From Clostridia bacterium (GTDB taxonomy: Bacteria > Bacillota > Clostridia > Christensenellales > Borkfalkiaceae): DNA of 36,445 bases. The notes beneath the pieces were generated by a model. That model saw nothing but the letters and a program-made list of their open reading frames with translations, ran no database searches and was not told where the DNA came from. The stretch covers positions 1 through 36,445 of the forward strand of contig JAFTPR010000012.1 of the NCBI GenBank assembly GCA_017463145.1. Direction: 5' to 3'. The translations under genes and the position numbers were made by a program. This document shows, piece by piece, positions 1-8,818 of this stretch. Within the stretch, counting starts at the first letter, position 1; each line of letters begins with the position of its first letter.

Positions 1-138
1 ATTGGGCAACAGTTCAGGCGCTTCGGGATCGTTTACAACGTCCTTATCGAACAAGCCAATTTTTTCCTATTCCTCTATTTTTCGCAATATTTCAAAGCGT
101 TCTTATGTCACGCCCGCTTCGTTTACCACGCCCTCCAT
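1..138 (-). pseudogene. Broken 5' end of a gene, possibly a PlsC-type acyltransferase
   Basis: Reading leftwards from an ATG at 136-138, one frame stays protein-like to the window edge but is cut by TAA at 103-105 and TAG at 67-69. The segments read MEGVVNEAGVT, then ERFEILRKIEE, then a stretch beginning EKIGLFDKDV and ending NDPEAPELLPN. Both stops would be glutamine codons (CAA, CAG) if a single C-to-T change were undone. The pattern 'ILRKIEE...GLFDKDV..DPEAPEL.P' resembles, from memory, the N-terminus of a clostridial acyltransferase family; that identity is an inference. All other genes here end normally with TAA, TAG or TGA, so stop-codon reassignment is unlikely. Alternatively a gene starts after 67 with a weak ATT or TTG codon. 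Confidence 0.4.
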
Positions 139-142
139 TCTC

Positions 143-1234
143 TCATACCACTATCGGTGATTTCGTTGTCAACGCATACCTGTCCGCTTCGTTTTGTTTT
201 GCGCGGCGCGCCCTGATAAAGTTATCTTCCCGTTTTGTTTCCGCAATAGCAAGCGCGATAAGCGACTGTTCCGTACGGGCGTCCTGTTCCCTGCGTTCGT
301 CGGAATAGCTACCAAACTGCGCCCGAAGTTCCGCGGCAAACTCATTATGTTCCGCCTCCGTCCAAAAATATTTCGCATACGGAATACTTGCATACCGCCA
401 CGGCTTTGCCGTCAAGTTGTAATGAATAAGCGCGGGCAGTTTGCGTTTTTCCCCGCCAATAGGCATAGTGTTCCATGTTGAGGAAAGATACCGTACTCTA
501 TCTTTACAAAGTACGTTGAGATAGTCTTGATCCTGCGCAACGGAAAATTTGTACTCCAATAAAAGATTGCGGAACTTTTCGTAAAAATTCTCCTCACGGA
601 ATTTCTTCAAGTTCATAACGAGCACGCCTGCATTGAAATAGCGATTTGACTCGATACCGAGCACTTCACGCGTGTACGCTTGGAATACCGCCGTAGAGGA
701 TACAACGCCGTCCGTAACAGCGCCGACGAGATTATCGTTTAACGGCACGTTATACAACTTTGCAATATCGCCGAGGATAACGGTGTCGCCGTCAAGATAC
801 AAAGCTTTGTCGTATTGCGGAAACATTTCCGCAATAAAAATGCGGTAATACGTTGCGCCCGTATAATAATCGCGCAACTGCAAGCTGCGTTTTACCTCTT
901 CCAAACGCTCGCTTACGTCCACGAAGCGAATGACAAAATTTTCGTCTTGATATGTTTTTACGCGGCGTTCGTTTTCCTCCTGCACACCTGTATGCAATAC
1001 GTATATTTCATAGCGGAACGCTTTGTTTGCATTCTTTTTTAAGGAAGAGAGGGATACCGCCAAATAGGGCAAATAAGTATCATCCGAAGCGTAAAAGATA
1101 GGAACAACCTTTTTATCCGTCCTCTTTGCTTGCTTTACCGAAATCTTTTCTTCCCTTTGACGCAACCGGGCAATCTGCTTATCTGCCTTTTGACGTATTT
1201 TTTCTTCTTTTTCTTGTAATGTAGTTTGTTTCAT
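143..1234 (-). CDS. Family 8 glycosyltransferase
   Basis: The 363-residue protein begins with about 42 residues rich in Lys, Gln, Arg and Glu, likely a coiled coil. A GT8 (galactosyltransferase/glycogenin-like) domain follows. It starts with VPIFYASDDTYLPYLAVSL near residue 44. The metal and nucleotide-sugar binding DxD appears as LDGDTV (148-150), and family blocks YFNAGVLVMNL (199-209), DQDYLN (235-240) and HYNLTAKPWR (271-280) are present. The family transfers sugars from UDP- or similar donors onto surface polysaccharides or other acceptors; the substrate cannot be told. No signal peptide or membrane segment is seen, so it is cytoplasmic or peripheral. The basic, glutamine-rich C-terminal tail after about residue 300 is not part of the catalytic fold. 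An AAGGAGT ribosome binding site precedes the ATG, and a promoter lies at 1333-1361. Confidence 0.9.
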   Translation of the reverse strand: MKQTTLQEKEEKIRQKADKQIARLRQREEKISVKQAKRTDKKVVPIFYASDDTYLPYLAVSLSSLKKNANKAFRYEIYVLHTGVQEENERRVKTYQDENFVIRFVDVSERLEEVKRSLQLRDYYTGATYYRIFIAEMFPQYDKALYLDGDTVILGDIAKLYNVPLNDNLVGAVTDGVVSSTAVFQAYTREVLGIESNRYFNAGVLVMNLKKFREENFYEKFRNLLLEYKFSVAQDQDYLNVLCKDRVRYLSSTWNTMPIGGEKRKLPALIHYNLTAKPWRYASIPYAKYFWTEAEHNEFAAELRAQFGSYSDERREQDARTEQSLIALAIAETKREDNFIRARRAKQNEADRYALTTKSPIVV

Positions 1235-1332
1235 TTTTCTTACTCCTTACTCACCGCCCGCTTTCTTAAAAACAGGTCGGCTTTCTTTTCTTGCGCCGTA
1301 ACAAAAGACATACTCTGCCCAGACGCATTTTT

Positions 1333-1361
1333 AGTATAGCCGTATCCAAATCAAAAAACAA
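1333..1361 (-). promoter_or_regulatory. Candidate promoter for the glycosyltransferase
   Basis: On the minus strand TTGTTT (1356-1361) and TATACT (1333-1338) are separated by 17 bases, about 100 bases upstream of the ATG. The -35 matches the consensus only in TTG. The leader between promoter and gene has no obvious structure. Confidence 0.45.
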
Positions 1362-1460
1362 CCTACTTTACCGTATTTTTACTCTACTCGTCTTGCGCTC
1401 CCTCTCTACAAAGGCGAACCTGCCTTTCTACCACACAAAAAACCAACTCTACTAAACAAA

Positions 1461-1491
1461 AAAGCAACTCTACCGTGAGTAGAGTTGCTTT
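1461..1491 (-). terminator. Intrinsic terminator after dtd
   Basis: Stem AAAGCAACTCTAC / GTAGAGTTGCTTT (13 bp) with a 5-base loop. On the minus strand it is followed by a run of six T, then GTTT. A weaker T-tract follows on the plus strand, so it may also work in the other direction. Confidence 0.8.
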
Positions 1492-1541
1492 GTTTTCAAG
1501 GCTTTCAGCCCTTTTAAGTGCTTTATCATCAGCCGTTTTTC

Positions 1542-1979
1542 TTATATTTCAAGCAAAATGGTAACAGGTCCGTCATTATGCTGTTCAATTTGCATATCTG
1601 CGCCGAATACGCCCTTTTTCACCGTAACACCGTGTCCGCGCAAACATTCTACGGCGTACTCGTATAACGGCTCGGCACGCTCGGGGTGTTCTGCAAGCGT
1701 AAAGCTGGGGCGATTCCCGTGCGAAGCGTCGCCGTATAAGGTAAATTGCGAAACGAGCAGAACCTCCCCGCCCACATCCTTAACGGATAAATTCATTTTT
1801 CCGTTTTCGTCCTCGAAAATACGGAGATTGGCTATCTTCTTCGCAAGGTACTCCGCTTGCGCTTTGGTATCTTCCGTCTTTATCCCCAAAAATACAACCA
1901 ATCCAAACGGAATCTCCGATATCAACACCCCGTCCACTTTTAACGTTGTACGTTTTACTCTCTGCGCCACCGCTCTCAT
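1542..1979 (-). CDS. dtd: D-aminoacyl-tRNA deacylase
   Basis: This 145-residue protein hydrolyses D-aminoacyl-tRNA (and Gly-tRNAAla) and so proofreads chirality in translation. The signature blocks are present: SQFTL at 77-81 and the C-terminal NDGPVT at 135-140, which supplies the Gly-Pro motif that excludes L-amino acids. Length equals the family norm. An open frame continues upstream to 2021, but the start MRAVAQRVKR is chosen because it matches the family N-terminus and is preceded by GGAGGGAACAAC. The upstream extension would run through the efp terminator. It lies downstream of efp and pepP in the same direction and probably depends on read-through or a weak local promoter. Confidence 0.95.
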   Translation of the reverse strand: MRAVAQRVKRTTLKVDGVLISEIPFGLVVFLGIKTEDTKAQAEYLAKKIANLRIFEDENGKMNLSVKDVGGEVLLVSQFTLYGDASHGNRPSFTLAEHPERAEPLYEYAVECLRGHGVTVKKGVFGADMQIEQHNDGPVTILLEI

Positions 1980-2004
1980 GTTGTTCCCTCCTGCAACATA
2001 CAAC

Positions 2005-2034
2005 AAAAAGCAGGATTGCAAAATCCCGCTTTTT
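2005..2034 (-). terminator. Terminator between efp and dtd
   Basis: On the minus strand AAAAAGCGGGATT / AATCCTGCTTTTT forms a 13-bp stem with one G-U pair and a TTGC loop. The U-tract is inside the 3' arm and is followed by GTTGT. It begins about 20 bases after the efp stop. Confidence 0.7.
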
Positions 2035-2052
2035 ATTCTTGCATAAAAAATT

Positions 2053-2616
2053 TTATACTCTGCTCATATATTCGCCCGTTCTGGTGTCGATACGAATCGT
2101 TTCGCCCTCTTCAACGAACATAGGAACTTGAATAGTAGCACCCGTTTCCACTTTCGCATTCTTCATAACGTTGGTAGCGGTGTTGCCTTTAACGCCCGGT
2201 TCAGCCTCGATAACTTTGAGTTCTACAAAGTTTTCGGGTTCAACGGAGAACGCTTTGCCGTAAAGGAATTTCACGGTTACGATATCGTTTTCCTTGATAT
2301 ACTTCAACGCTTCTTCTACTTGATCGTAAGAGAGCATTTCTTGGTTATATTCTTCGTCCATAAACACGTAGAATTCCCCGTCGTAATAGGAATACGTCAT
2401 CTTCTTCGTTTCCACTTGCGCCGTTTCGAGCTTCGTCGTGGGGTTGAAGGTTTCGTTGGAAAGAACTTGACCCGTAACAACGTTCTTCAACGTCGTTCTT
2501 ACGAACGCTGCGCCTTTACCGGGCTTTAAGTGCTGGAAGTCAGTAACCGTGTAAACGCCGCTCTTATACTCAAAGGTAGCGCCTTTGCGAATATCGCCTG
2601 CCAAAATTTGTGCCAT
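2053..2616 (-). CDS. efp: Translation elongation factor P
   Basis: This 187-residue protein has the three beta-barrel domains of EF-P, which binds between the P and E sites of the ribosome and relieves stalling at polyproline. The KOW-like N-terminal domain carries the loop [10 protein letters not shown] at 31-40; Lys34 sits at the tip that reaches the peptidyl-transfer centre and is the modified residue in many bacteria. The start [12 protein letters not shown] is used rather than an ATG seven codons upstream, because GGAGAAAATTGT precedes it and it matches the family. No EF-P-modifying enzyme is visible in the window. It follows pepP closely, an order common in Firmicutes. Confidence 0.97.
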   Translation of the reverse strand: MAQILAGDIRKGATFEYKSGVYTVTDFQHLKPGKGAAFVRTTLKNVVTGQVLSNETFNPTTKLETAQVETKKMTYSYYDGEFYVFMDEEYNQEMLSYDQVEEALKYIKENDIVTVKFLYGKAFSVEPENFVELKVIEAEPGVKGNTATNVMKNAKVETGATIQVPMFVEEGETIRIDTRTGEYMSRV

Positions 2617-2680
2617 ACAATTTTCTCCTTGTAACACTATATATTTTTCTTTTTTATAATATGAAAAGGTTTCTGTCCGT

Positions 2681-3712
2681 CTAGGACATAAAGCTCTTCA
2701 CTTTTCCGTTTTGTAACGTTACCGTATCTTCGATACGGATACCGTATTGCCCCACCACGTACACGCCAGGCTCGTCCGAGAACACCATTCCGTCCACAAG
2801 CGTATCCGTATTTTTGGGTCTGACCGAGGGATATTCGTGCACGTTCAACCCGATACCGTGACCGAGTGAATGAGTGAACAGTTCTCCGTAACCCTCTTTT
2901 GCAAGATGTTCTCTTGCCAAGGCGTCCGCTTCTCCCGCCGTCATACCGCTGACCAGCTTTTCTTTCACAAGGTTATGCGCCGTCAAAACAGCATTATACG
3001 CTTTTTTAAATTCCTCGTGTTTGCCGTCGTCGCCGAATAAAAACGTCCTCGTAATATCCGAGCAGTACCCGTCTACCTTACAGCCGAAATCCATCAAAAT
3101 CTCGTCGCCGAAGCAAAGCTTCGTATCTCCCGTTTCGTGGTGCGGCACAGCGGCATGCGCGCCGAATGCAACGATCGTATCAAACGATACGCCTTGCGCG
3201 CCGAGCTTGCGCATATGATATTCGAGCAATGCGGCAACTTCCGTTTCCGTCATACCCTCTTTGATTTCGGGAAGCAATGCAAGGAATGCGTCCTCTGCAA
3301 TCTCGCAAGCTTTTTGAATACAAGAAAGCTCCCAATCGTTTTTTATTGCCATTGCATCTCGAAACGCTTGCGTTGCATCTATAATACGTACGCCCGTTTC
3401 TTCTATTTTCTTATATTCGGGATAACTTGTAACAGCAACGGGAATACCCACCGAAGCATAGTTTTTGAGTAGCTCATAAGGCGTAGAAAATCTATCGACC
3501 ATCTTTACGGTGACTTCCGTACCTTGCAAGCGCTTTTCCGCCGCCTCGGTATATCTTGCATCCGTATACAGATACGTACCGTCCTTATCGACAAGCACAA
3601 ATCCGTTTTCCGTAGCGAAACCCGTAATATACCGTTTCATATAATCGCACGTGGTAAAAACGGCGTCTGCGCCGACCGCGTCAAAAAGCTTTTTTCCGTT
3701 CGTTTGCAACAT
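2681..3712 (-). CDS. pepP: Xaa-Pro aminopeptidase, M24 family
   Basis: This 343-residue cytosolic metallopeptidase removes an N-terminal residue that precedes proline. The N-terminal creatinase-type domain spans about 1-125 and the pita-bread catalytic domain 130-343. The five metal ligands are visible: Asp208 (LMDFG), Asp219 (CSDIT), His285 ([13 protein letters not shown]), Glu314 (DEPG) and Glu328 (RIEDT). His190-192 lie where the family's substrate histidine falls. Length is normal for the short bacterial form. It is first in a pepP-efp unit with its own promoter at 3734-3762 and an AAGGAC ribosome binding site. Assignment to the exact peptidase subgroup (PepP or PepQ) is less certain. Confidence 0.92.
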   Translation of the reverse strand: MLQTNGKKLFDAVGADAVFTTCDYMKRYITGFATENGFVLVDKDGTYLYTDARYTEAAEKRLQGTEVTVKMVDRFSTPYELLKNYASVGIPVAVTSYPEYKKIEETGVRIIDATQAFRDAMAIKNDWELSCIQKACEIAEDAFLALLPEIKEGMTETEVAALLEYHMRKLGAQGVSFDTIVAFGAHAAVPHHETGDTKLCFGDEILMDFGCKVDGYCSDITRTFLFGDDGKHEEFKKAYNAVLTAHNLVKEKLVSGMTAGEADALAREHLAKEGYGELFTHSLGHGIGLNVHEYPSVRPKNTDTLVDGMVFSDEPGVYVVGQYGIRIEDTVTLQNGKVKSFMS

Positions 3713-3733
3713 AATTTTTTTGTCCTTATATTT

Positions 3734-3762
3734 ATTTTACCAAATATTTCGTATTTCGTCAA
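3734..3762 (-). promoter_or_regulatory. Promoter of pepP-efp
   Basis: TTGACG (3757-3762), a 17-base spacer and TAAAAT (3734-3739) on the minus strand. The -35 lies only 20 bases past the stop of the upstream TIM-barrel gene. Confidence 0.7.
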
Positions 3763-3781
3763 GTATACGACGATACAATCT

Positions 3782-4639
3782 TTACAATTTTTCGGCGTTT
3801 TCAAAATAAATCCGCTTCATTTCGCTTGCATCCTCTGCTTGCGTGCCGTCCGATTCGCTGACAACGTACGGTTCTAACTCCAATTCTTTGAGCGCTTGCG
3901 CAAGTGGAGCAAATTCAGGACCGTACACCTCGTCCGCAAACGTGAGGTGCTTTATCTCCCCTTTTGCGGAATACATAATTTTGGAGAAATGCACGTGGAA
4001 ATGTTTCATTCTCTCCTTGCCAAGCTCGGCAATCATATACGAAAGCCTGTCTTTATAATCGGCAACCGTTTTCAGCGAACCTTGTTCCCTGGCGTTGATA
4101 TGCCCGAAATCCACGCAGGGAACGTAAATTTCGTCCACTTTACAAAACCGCGTAATCTCTTCCACCGTACCGATTTGGGCGAGCTTGCCCATTGTTTCGG
4201 GACAGAACGTCATATCCTGCAAATCATTCAAATAGATATAATCCCGCAAAATTTTCAAACGCTCTACCGTAAGCGCAACTGCCGCTTCCCGTTCCATTTT
4301 TCCTTGCGTAGAGGGATGAAACACCACTCGTTTCCCGCCCATTAACTTCAAGATGCGCGCCGTGTCCAACACGTAATTATAGGACTTTGCCGCCATTTCG
4401 TCGTCGGGATTGGCAAAATTGATAAAGTAGGGCGCGTGCGCGGAAATTTCAAGCCCTTCCGCCGCAAAGGCTTCTCCGATAGAAATCGCTTTCGTTTCTG
4501 TCATTTTCACCCCGCGCCCAAACGAGTACTCAAAGCAATCCAACCCCCGTTTTTTCAAAAACGCAGGCGCTTGTTCCGTATGTAAATTGCCTTCCGCATA
4601 GAAACTTTCGCAGTTTCCGCTCGGTCCGAATTTGATCAT
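3782..4639 (-). CDS. Endonuclease IV-like TIM-barrel protein (AP endonuclease family 2)
   Basis: The 285-residue protein opens with MIKFGPSGN and has blocks typical of the AP endonuclease 2 / xylose-isomerase-like barrel: ISAHAPYFINFANP near 81, GGKRVVFHPST near 119, FCPETMGK near 164, VDFGHINA near 195 and HFHVHFSK near 233. His, Glu and Asp residues in these blocks are candidate metal ligands. Related proteins are annotated as deoxyribonuclease IV, which cuts DNA at abasic sites, but the sequence is divergent from classical Nfo, which has a different N-terminus (IGSHVS). A sugar-phosphate isomerase-like role is possible. It overlaps ribF by 4 bases (ATGA) with GGGAGGATA as ribosome binding site, so it is the last gene of the pheS operon. 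Confidence 0.75.
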   Translation of the reverse strand: MIKFGPSGNCESFYAEGNLHTEQAPAFLKKRGLDCFEYSFGRGVKMTETKAISIGEAFAAEGLEISAHAPYFINFANPDDEMAAKSYNYVLDTARILKLMGGKRVVFHPSTQGKMEREAAVALTVERLKILRDYIYLNDLQDMTFCPETMGKLAQIGTVEEITRFCKVDEIYVPCVDFGHINAREQGSLKTVADYKDRLSYMIAELGKERMKHFHVHFSKIMYSAKGEIKHLTFADEVYGPEFAPLAQALKELELEPYVVSESDGTQAEDASEMKRIYFENAEKL

Positions 4640-5496
4640 TGCCGTATCCTCCCGATATCTTCCCGTAATTGATTTTTTAATTCCTCTACGCTTTCAAACG
4701 CAACGATATCCCGAAGATACCGCGTAAAGGAAACGGTCAATTCCCGTCCGTAAAGATCGCCCGAAAAACCGTTGATATGCGTTTCCGTTACCACCCGAGA
4801 ATTCCCAAACGTCGGTCTTGCCCCGTAGTTGGTTATCCCTTTATACGTTTTGCCGTCTACCGCTATTTGCGTTTGATACACACCCTTTTTAATGGGAAGC
4901 TTGCCCTGCGGATATTCAATATTCGCCGTAGGAAATCCAAGCGTTCTGCCAACGCCCCTATCCTTTTGCACGATACCCGTCAAAAAGTACGGCTCTCCAA
5001 GTAACCTTGCCGCAGCAAACACGTCGCCCTTTTCAAGCAGTTCCTTGATCCGTCTTGCGCTGACCTTTTCCCCGTCGATCGTCACAAGCTTTTCCACTTC
5101 AACCCGTACACGGGTAGCCGATTTTATCGTTTCAGCCGATGCAACCGCGCCTTTTCCGAAACGGAAATCGTCACCGCAAACAAACACGGTAGGCGAAAAC
5201 TTTTCCGTCAACGTCTGCAAAAACGCCTCGGGGGAAAGCTCCCGTATCCTTTCAAACGGAAGCTCGAACACGAAATCGATACCGTGGCGCGAAAAAATGC
5301 GTTCCCGTTCGGCAAACGTAAACAAATTGCCGTTTTCTTTTGCGCCCTCAATCGTCATAATCCCGATCGGCAATCGGTACTTCTTCGCACATTCTACCAG
5401 CCGAAGATGCCCCACGTGCAAACCGTCGAACCCGCCGAGGAGCATTACGCACCCGTTTTCCCTATTCCGTTTTGTCAACTCGACCGTTTTTAACAT
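4636..5496 (-). CDS. ribF: Bifunctional riboflavin kinase / FAD synthetase
   Basis: The 286-residue protein makes FMN from riboflavin and ATP, then FAD. The N-terminal adenylyltransferase domain has GFDGLHVGH at 22-30 (the HxGH nucleotide-binding motif) and CGDDFRFGKG at 108-117. The C-terminal kinase domain has GRTLGFPTAN at 183-192, NYGARPTF at 223-230 and ETHI at 238-241. Length is slightly short for the family but both domains are complete. It overlaps truB by 7 bases and the next gene by 4, so translation is probably coupled. truB-ribF is a very common pair in Firmicutes. Confidence 0.96.
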   Translation of the reverse strand: MLKTVELTKRNRENGCVMLLGGFDGLHVGHLRLVECAKKYRLPIGIMTIEGAKENGNLFTFAERERIFSRHGIDFVFELPFERIRELSPEAFLQTLTEKFSPTVFVCGDDFRFGKGAVASAETIKSATRVRVEVEKLVTIDGEKVSARRIKELLEKGDVFAAARLLGEPYFLTGIVQKDRGVGRTLGFPTANIEYPQGKLPIKKGVYQTQIAVDGKTYKGITNYGARPTFGNSRVVTETHINGFSGDLYGRELTVSFTRYLRDIVAFESVEELKNQLREDIGRIRQ

Positions 5497-6371
5497 AATT
5501 TCGTTTTGACTTTCACCCTTCCGTCCACTACTTCCGCAATACCGTAAAATACTTCTTCTTTATAAATTTTATACAGCCCCGCAGGATAGTCTACCGTTGT
5601 GGGAACGCCTTGGAACACCCGCTCGTACGCCTTGGGCGTTAAATCAATCCGTTCAAACGACAACACACGCTCCGTCGGAATGATATAGCTTTCCAACTCC
5701 TTTATATCGGGGTCTTTTTCCAACACGGAAAAGGGAATACTTTCCCCAGCCTCGAAATATCCGCTTTTTACGCGGCGCAATGCGCTCATTACGGCGTTTG
5801 TACCGAGCGCCGCCGCAATATCCCTTGCAAGCGAGCGGATATACGTTCCGCCGCCGCAACGAATTTTTAAACGATACGTATTTTCACTTTCTGCCTTGCC
5901 AAGCATTTCTATCCCGAAAATACGAACCTGTTTGGCAGGAAGCTCGAATTCGACACCCGCTCGGGCAAGATCGTACCCACGTTTACCGTTGACATTTTTT
6001 GCGCTGTACTTAGGCGGCACTTGCATAATATCCCCGAAAAACTGCGGCAACACGCCTTGAATATCTTGTTCCGTCGGAACGTCCCCGCCATACACGAGCG
6101 CACCCGTAGAATCAAGCGTATCCGACGAAACACCGAACGTAAATTCGGCTATATATTCCTTTTCTTTGGCAAGAAAATAATCGAACAGCCTCGTGGCGTT
6201 TCCTACGCCGATTGGCAATACACCGCTTGCCAACGGGTCGAGCGTACCCATATGTCCGCAAGGGACACCCGAAAGCCATTTACATTTATTGACAACGACC
6301 GAGGAAACGATACCCGAGGGTTTATCCACGTTCAGAAAACCGAACGTTTGCACTTTACCGTTTCTCTTCAT
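5490..6371 (-). CDS. truB: tRNA pseudouridine-55 synthase
   Basis: This 293-residue enzyme isomerises U55 in the T-loop of tRNAs. The N-terminal NVDKPSG (14-20) and the catalytic block GHMGTLDPLASGVLPIG (39-55, Asp45) are clear. FTFGVSSDTLDSTG, GKRGYDLARAG and CGGGTYIRSLARDIA also fit the family. A short C-terminal domain is present. The ATG follows the pheT stop by one base, so it is translated from the pheS-pheT message. Linking a tRNA-modifying enzyme to tRNA-Phe charging through the T-box is an observation about context, not proof of co-regulation. Confidence 0.97.
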   Translation of the reverse strand: MKRNGKVQTFGFLNVDKPSGIVSSVVVNKCKWLSGVPCGHMGTLDPLASGVLPIGVGNATRLFDYFLAKEKEYIAEFTFGVSSDTLDSTGALVYGGDVPTEQDIQGVLPQFFGDIMQVPPKYSAKNVNGKRGYDLARAGVEFELPAKQVRIFGIEMLGKAESENTYRLKIRCGGGTYIRSLARDIAAALGTNAVMSALRRVKSGYFEAGESIPFSVLEKDPDIKELESYIIPTERVLSFERIDLTPKAYERVFQGVPTTVDYPAGLYKIYKEEVFYGIAEVVDGRVKVKTKLC

Positions 6372-6372
6372 C

Positions 6373-8805
6373 TTACCGAAGCCCTACGCCGAGCTTGTTT
6401 TCGAGATTGTTCAATATTTTCTTGACGAAATTATCGAGATTTTCGGGCGTGAACGCCTTTTCCGTGTTCTGATCGGGCGTAAAGGTAAGCGTGAACGCCA
6501 TACTCTTTTTGCCTTCGCCAACCTGACCGCCTCTATACACGTCGAACAGTTTTGCTTCCGTCACGTACTTGCACGAGCGGAGCAATACCTCCTCAATTTC
6601 CGCGCAGGTAAGCTTTTCGTCGGCGATAAGCGCAAGATCCCGCTTGACCGCAGGGAACTTCGGCAGATTGGTATAACGAATTGTATCGTCCGTTTCAATC
6701 GCTGCTAAATCCAACTCGCCAAGGTATACTTTTTTATCCAAGCCGAGCGAAAGAGCAATAGCAGGGTCGAGTTCACCGAACGCGCCGACCTCTTTATCCC
6801 CTACGAGCACCTTTGCCGAAACGCCAGGGTGCAAGTACGTTTTTTGCGCCCGCTCGTATACAAAGTCTACGTGGAACAGTCCGCCAATTTTTTCAAACGC
6901 GCCTTTCATATCGAAGAAGTCTTGCTTACCGCCCCAAATACCAAGCACAAGGTGCTTTCTCTCTTCGGGTTGTTCTCCCGCCTGCGTATTTTTGGGCAGA
7001 TATACGTTTGCAACTTCAAACTCTCTCCCTTCGTCGTTGCCTCTGCGGATATTCCGCACCGCATTCATAAGCATAGACGGCGCAAGGAAGGTACGCATAA
7101 TAGACAACTCCTCGCTGATCGGGTTGAGAATTTTCACAGCATTACGAAGCGTATCGTCTGTGCCAAGCTTCATCAACTCAAAATCTTTCGGGGAATAGAA
7201 GGAATAGTTATACGCTTCCATAAATCCTTGCGTTTTGAGCACGTTTTTCAAATGCAATTCTTTCTTTTGCGCCTCGTCCAAGCCGCCGCCCGTCACGCTC
7301 GCCTTTTCCAAAAAGGTAGGAACGATATGTTCGTATCCGTACGAACGAATTACTTCTTCGGCAATATCGGGATAACCGTCGATATCGTCGCGGTAGCCGG
7401 GGATTTCGACAGTCAAATTGTCGCCGTTAATTACGGGCTTGAATTGTAATCTATCCAAAATGTCCTGTATTTCCGTATCGGGAACGGTTATTCCCAAAAG
7501 CGCATTGATCTTAGCAATACTTACCATCATTTTGCGATTTTCAAGCGAAACGGCGCACACGTCTGCGCAAAGTTCCGTCACGTCGCCGCAATCAAGCTCT
7601 TCGATAAGGTGCAACGCACGCGCCATACCGATACCGTTCGTGTATGCGTCCACGCCTTTTTCAAAGCGTGAAGAGGAATCGGAGCTTTGTCCCAACGCGC
7701 GGGAGGTTTTCCGCACGTTATCACGTGCAAACTTCGCCGCCTCAAAATATACGTTTTTCGTCGTATCCTTGATACCGCTGTTCAAACCGCCCATAATACC
7801 CGCAAGCGCAACGGGCTTATCGCCGTCGCAAATCACGAGATTGTCTTGCGTGAGCGTAAACTCCTTTTCGTCGAGCGTGACAATCTTTTCGCCTTGTTCC
7901 GCTCTGCGTACGACAATCTTCCTACCGCCAAGTTCGTCTGCGTCAAATGCATGCATTGGCTGACCGATTTCTAACAATACAAAATTGGTGATATCGACAA
8001 TGGGAGAAATGGAACGGATACCCGAAAGCGCAAGGCGTTTACGCATCCAAGCGGGCGTTTTTCCGCCACGCACGTTTTCTACGTAATGCCCCACGTAACG
8101 AGGGCAAAGGTCAGGCGCAAGCACTTCCACCGTCACGGGCAAAGCGTTCGTCTTTTTCGCCGTATAGGAAACCGCAGGTGCTTTGAGCGGTTTTTTCAAG
8201 ACCGCCGCCACCTCTCTCGCTATACCGAAAATGCATTGACAATCGGGGCGGTTCGCCGTGACGGAGATATCGAAACACCAATCGTCCAAGCCGACAATTT
8301 TCTTGATATCCTCGCCCACGGGTGCGTCCTTTGCCAAATCAAGCAGTCCGTCAACTTCTGCCCCGGGGTAGAAATCGTCGTTGATACCAAGTTCCTCGCC
8401 GGAACAGAGCATACCGAACGACTCCACGCCGCGCAGCTTGCCCTTTTTGATTTTTTTGATCCCGCTCGGATTCTTTTCCAGCATAGCGGGATTGCTTTCG
8501 ACAACCGTCGAATTATCGAGCGCGCAAGGCGTTTTCATTCCCACATACACGTTGGACGCGCCCGTTACGATTTGTAATTCGCGTCCATATTCCTCGCCGC
8601 AGTCCACTACGCAAATTTGCATATGGTCGCTGTCTGGGTGTGGTGTCAACGCTTTAATCTCGCCGACAACGACGCGATTGATCTTTTCGCCGAGGTAGGA
8701 AAGTTCCTCCACCTCAAACCCGCAAGAGAAGAGTTTTTCCGCCAATTCCTGCGCGGAAACGTCGATATCGACGTAATCTTTTAACCAACTGTAAGGTGCT
8801 TTCAT
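6373..8805 (-). CDS. pheT: Phenylalanyl-tRNA synthetase beta subunit
   Basis: At 810 residues this is the usual size for bacterial PheT. It contains an N-terminal tRNA-binding (EMAP-II-like) domain near 40-150 (VVVGEIKALTPHPDSDHMQI), the B3/B4 editing domain with RPDC and GHYVENVRGG, the B5 domain, the catalytic-like core, and the C-terminal ferredoxin-fold anticodon-binding domain starting at NLPKFPAVKRDLALIADE. It pairs with PheS as an alpha2-beta2 enzyme that charges tRNA-Phe and edits Tyr-tRNA-Phe. An AGGAGAGA ribosome binding site lies in the 13-base gap after pheS. Confidence 0.98.
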   Translation of the reverse strand: MKAPYSWLKDYVDIDVSAQELAEKLFSCGFEVEELSYLGEKINRVVVGEIKALTPHPDSDHMQICVVDCGEEYGRELQIVTGASNVYVGMKTPCALDNSTVVESNPAMLEKNPSGIKKIKKGKLRGVESFGMLCSGEELGINDDFYPGAEVDGLLDLAKDAPVGEDIKKIVGLDDWCFDISVTANRPDCQCIFGIAREVAAVLKKPLKAPAVSYTAKKTNALPVTVEVLAPDLCPRYVGHYVENVRGGKTPAWMRKRLALSGIRSISPIVDITNFVLLEIGQPMHAFDADELGGRKIVVRRAEQGEKIVTLDEKEFTLTQDNLVICDGDKPVALAGIMGGLNSGIKDTTKNVYFEAAKFARDNVRKTSRALGQSSDSSSRFEKGVDAYTNGIGMARALHLIEELDCGDVTELCADVCAVSLENRKMMVSIAKINALLGITVPDTEIQDILDRLQFKPVINGDNLTVEIPGYRDDIDGYPDIAEEVIRSYGYEHIVPTFLEKASVTGGGLDEAQKKELHLKNVLKTQGFMEAYNYSFYSPKDFELMKLGTDDTLRNAVKILNPISEELSIMRTFLAPSMLMNAVRNIRRGNDEGREFEVANVYLPKNTQAGEQPEERKHLVLGIWGGKQDFFDMKGAFEKIGGLFHVDFVYERAQKTYLHPGVSAKVLVGDKEVGAFGELDPAIALSLGLDKKVYLGELDLAAIETDDTIRYTNLPKFPAVKRDLALIADEKLTCAEIEEVLLRSCKYVTEAKLFDVYRGGQVGEGKKSMAFTLTFTPDQNTEKAFTPENLDNFVKKILNNLENKLGVGLR

Positions 8806-8818
8806 TTTTCTCTCCTCC

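Larger units (their letters stand above)
1235..1541. other. Intergenic stretch with promoter, ACTCTACT repeats and a terminator
   Basis: No gene is seen in these 307 bases. They hold the glycosyltransferase promoter (1333-1361), a small hairpin (AAAGGC/GCCTTT, about 1410-1426), repeats of ACTCTACT near 1381 and 1446 with a shorter ACTCTAC near 1467, and the dtd terminator at 1461-1491. The copy at 1444-1453 can also pair with 1478-1487, which is part of the terminator stem. Confidence 0.6.

Noticed and set aside
1-138. Reassigned TAA/TAG codons in this genome
   Set aside because: Other genes in the window end cleanly with TAA, TAG or TGA at operon-typical spacing, so only this frame is affected.
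3021-3877. Plus-strand frames over pepP and elsewhere opposite the main genes
   Set aside because: They lie antisense to clear family members, have no ribosome binding sites and show no protein-like conservation pattern.
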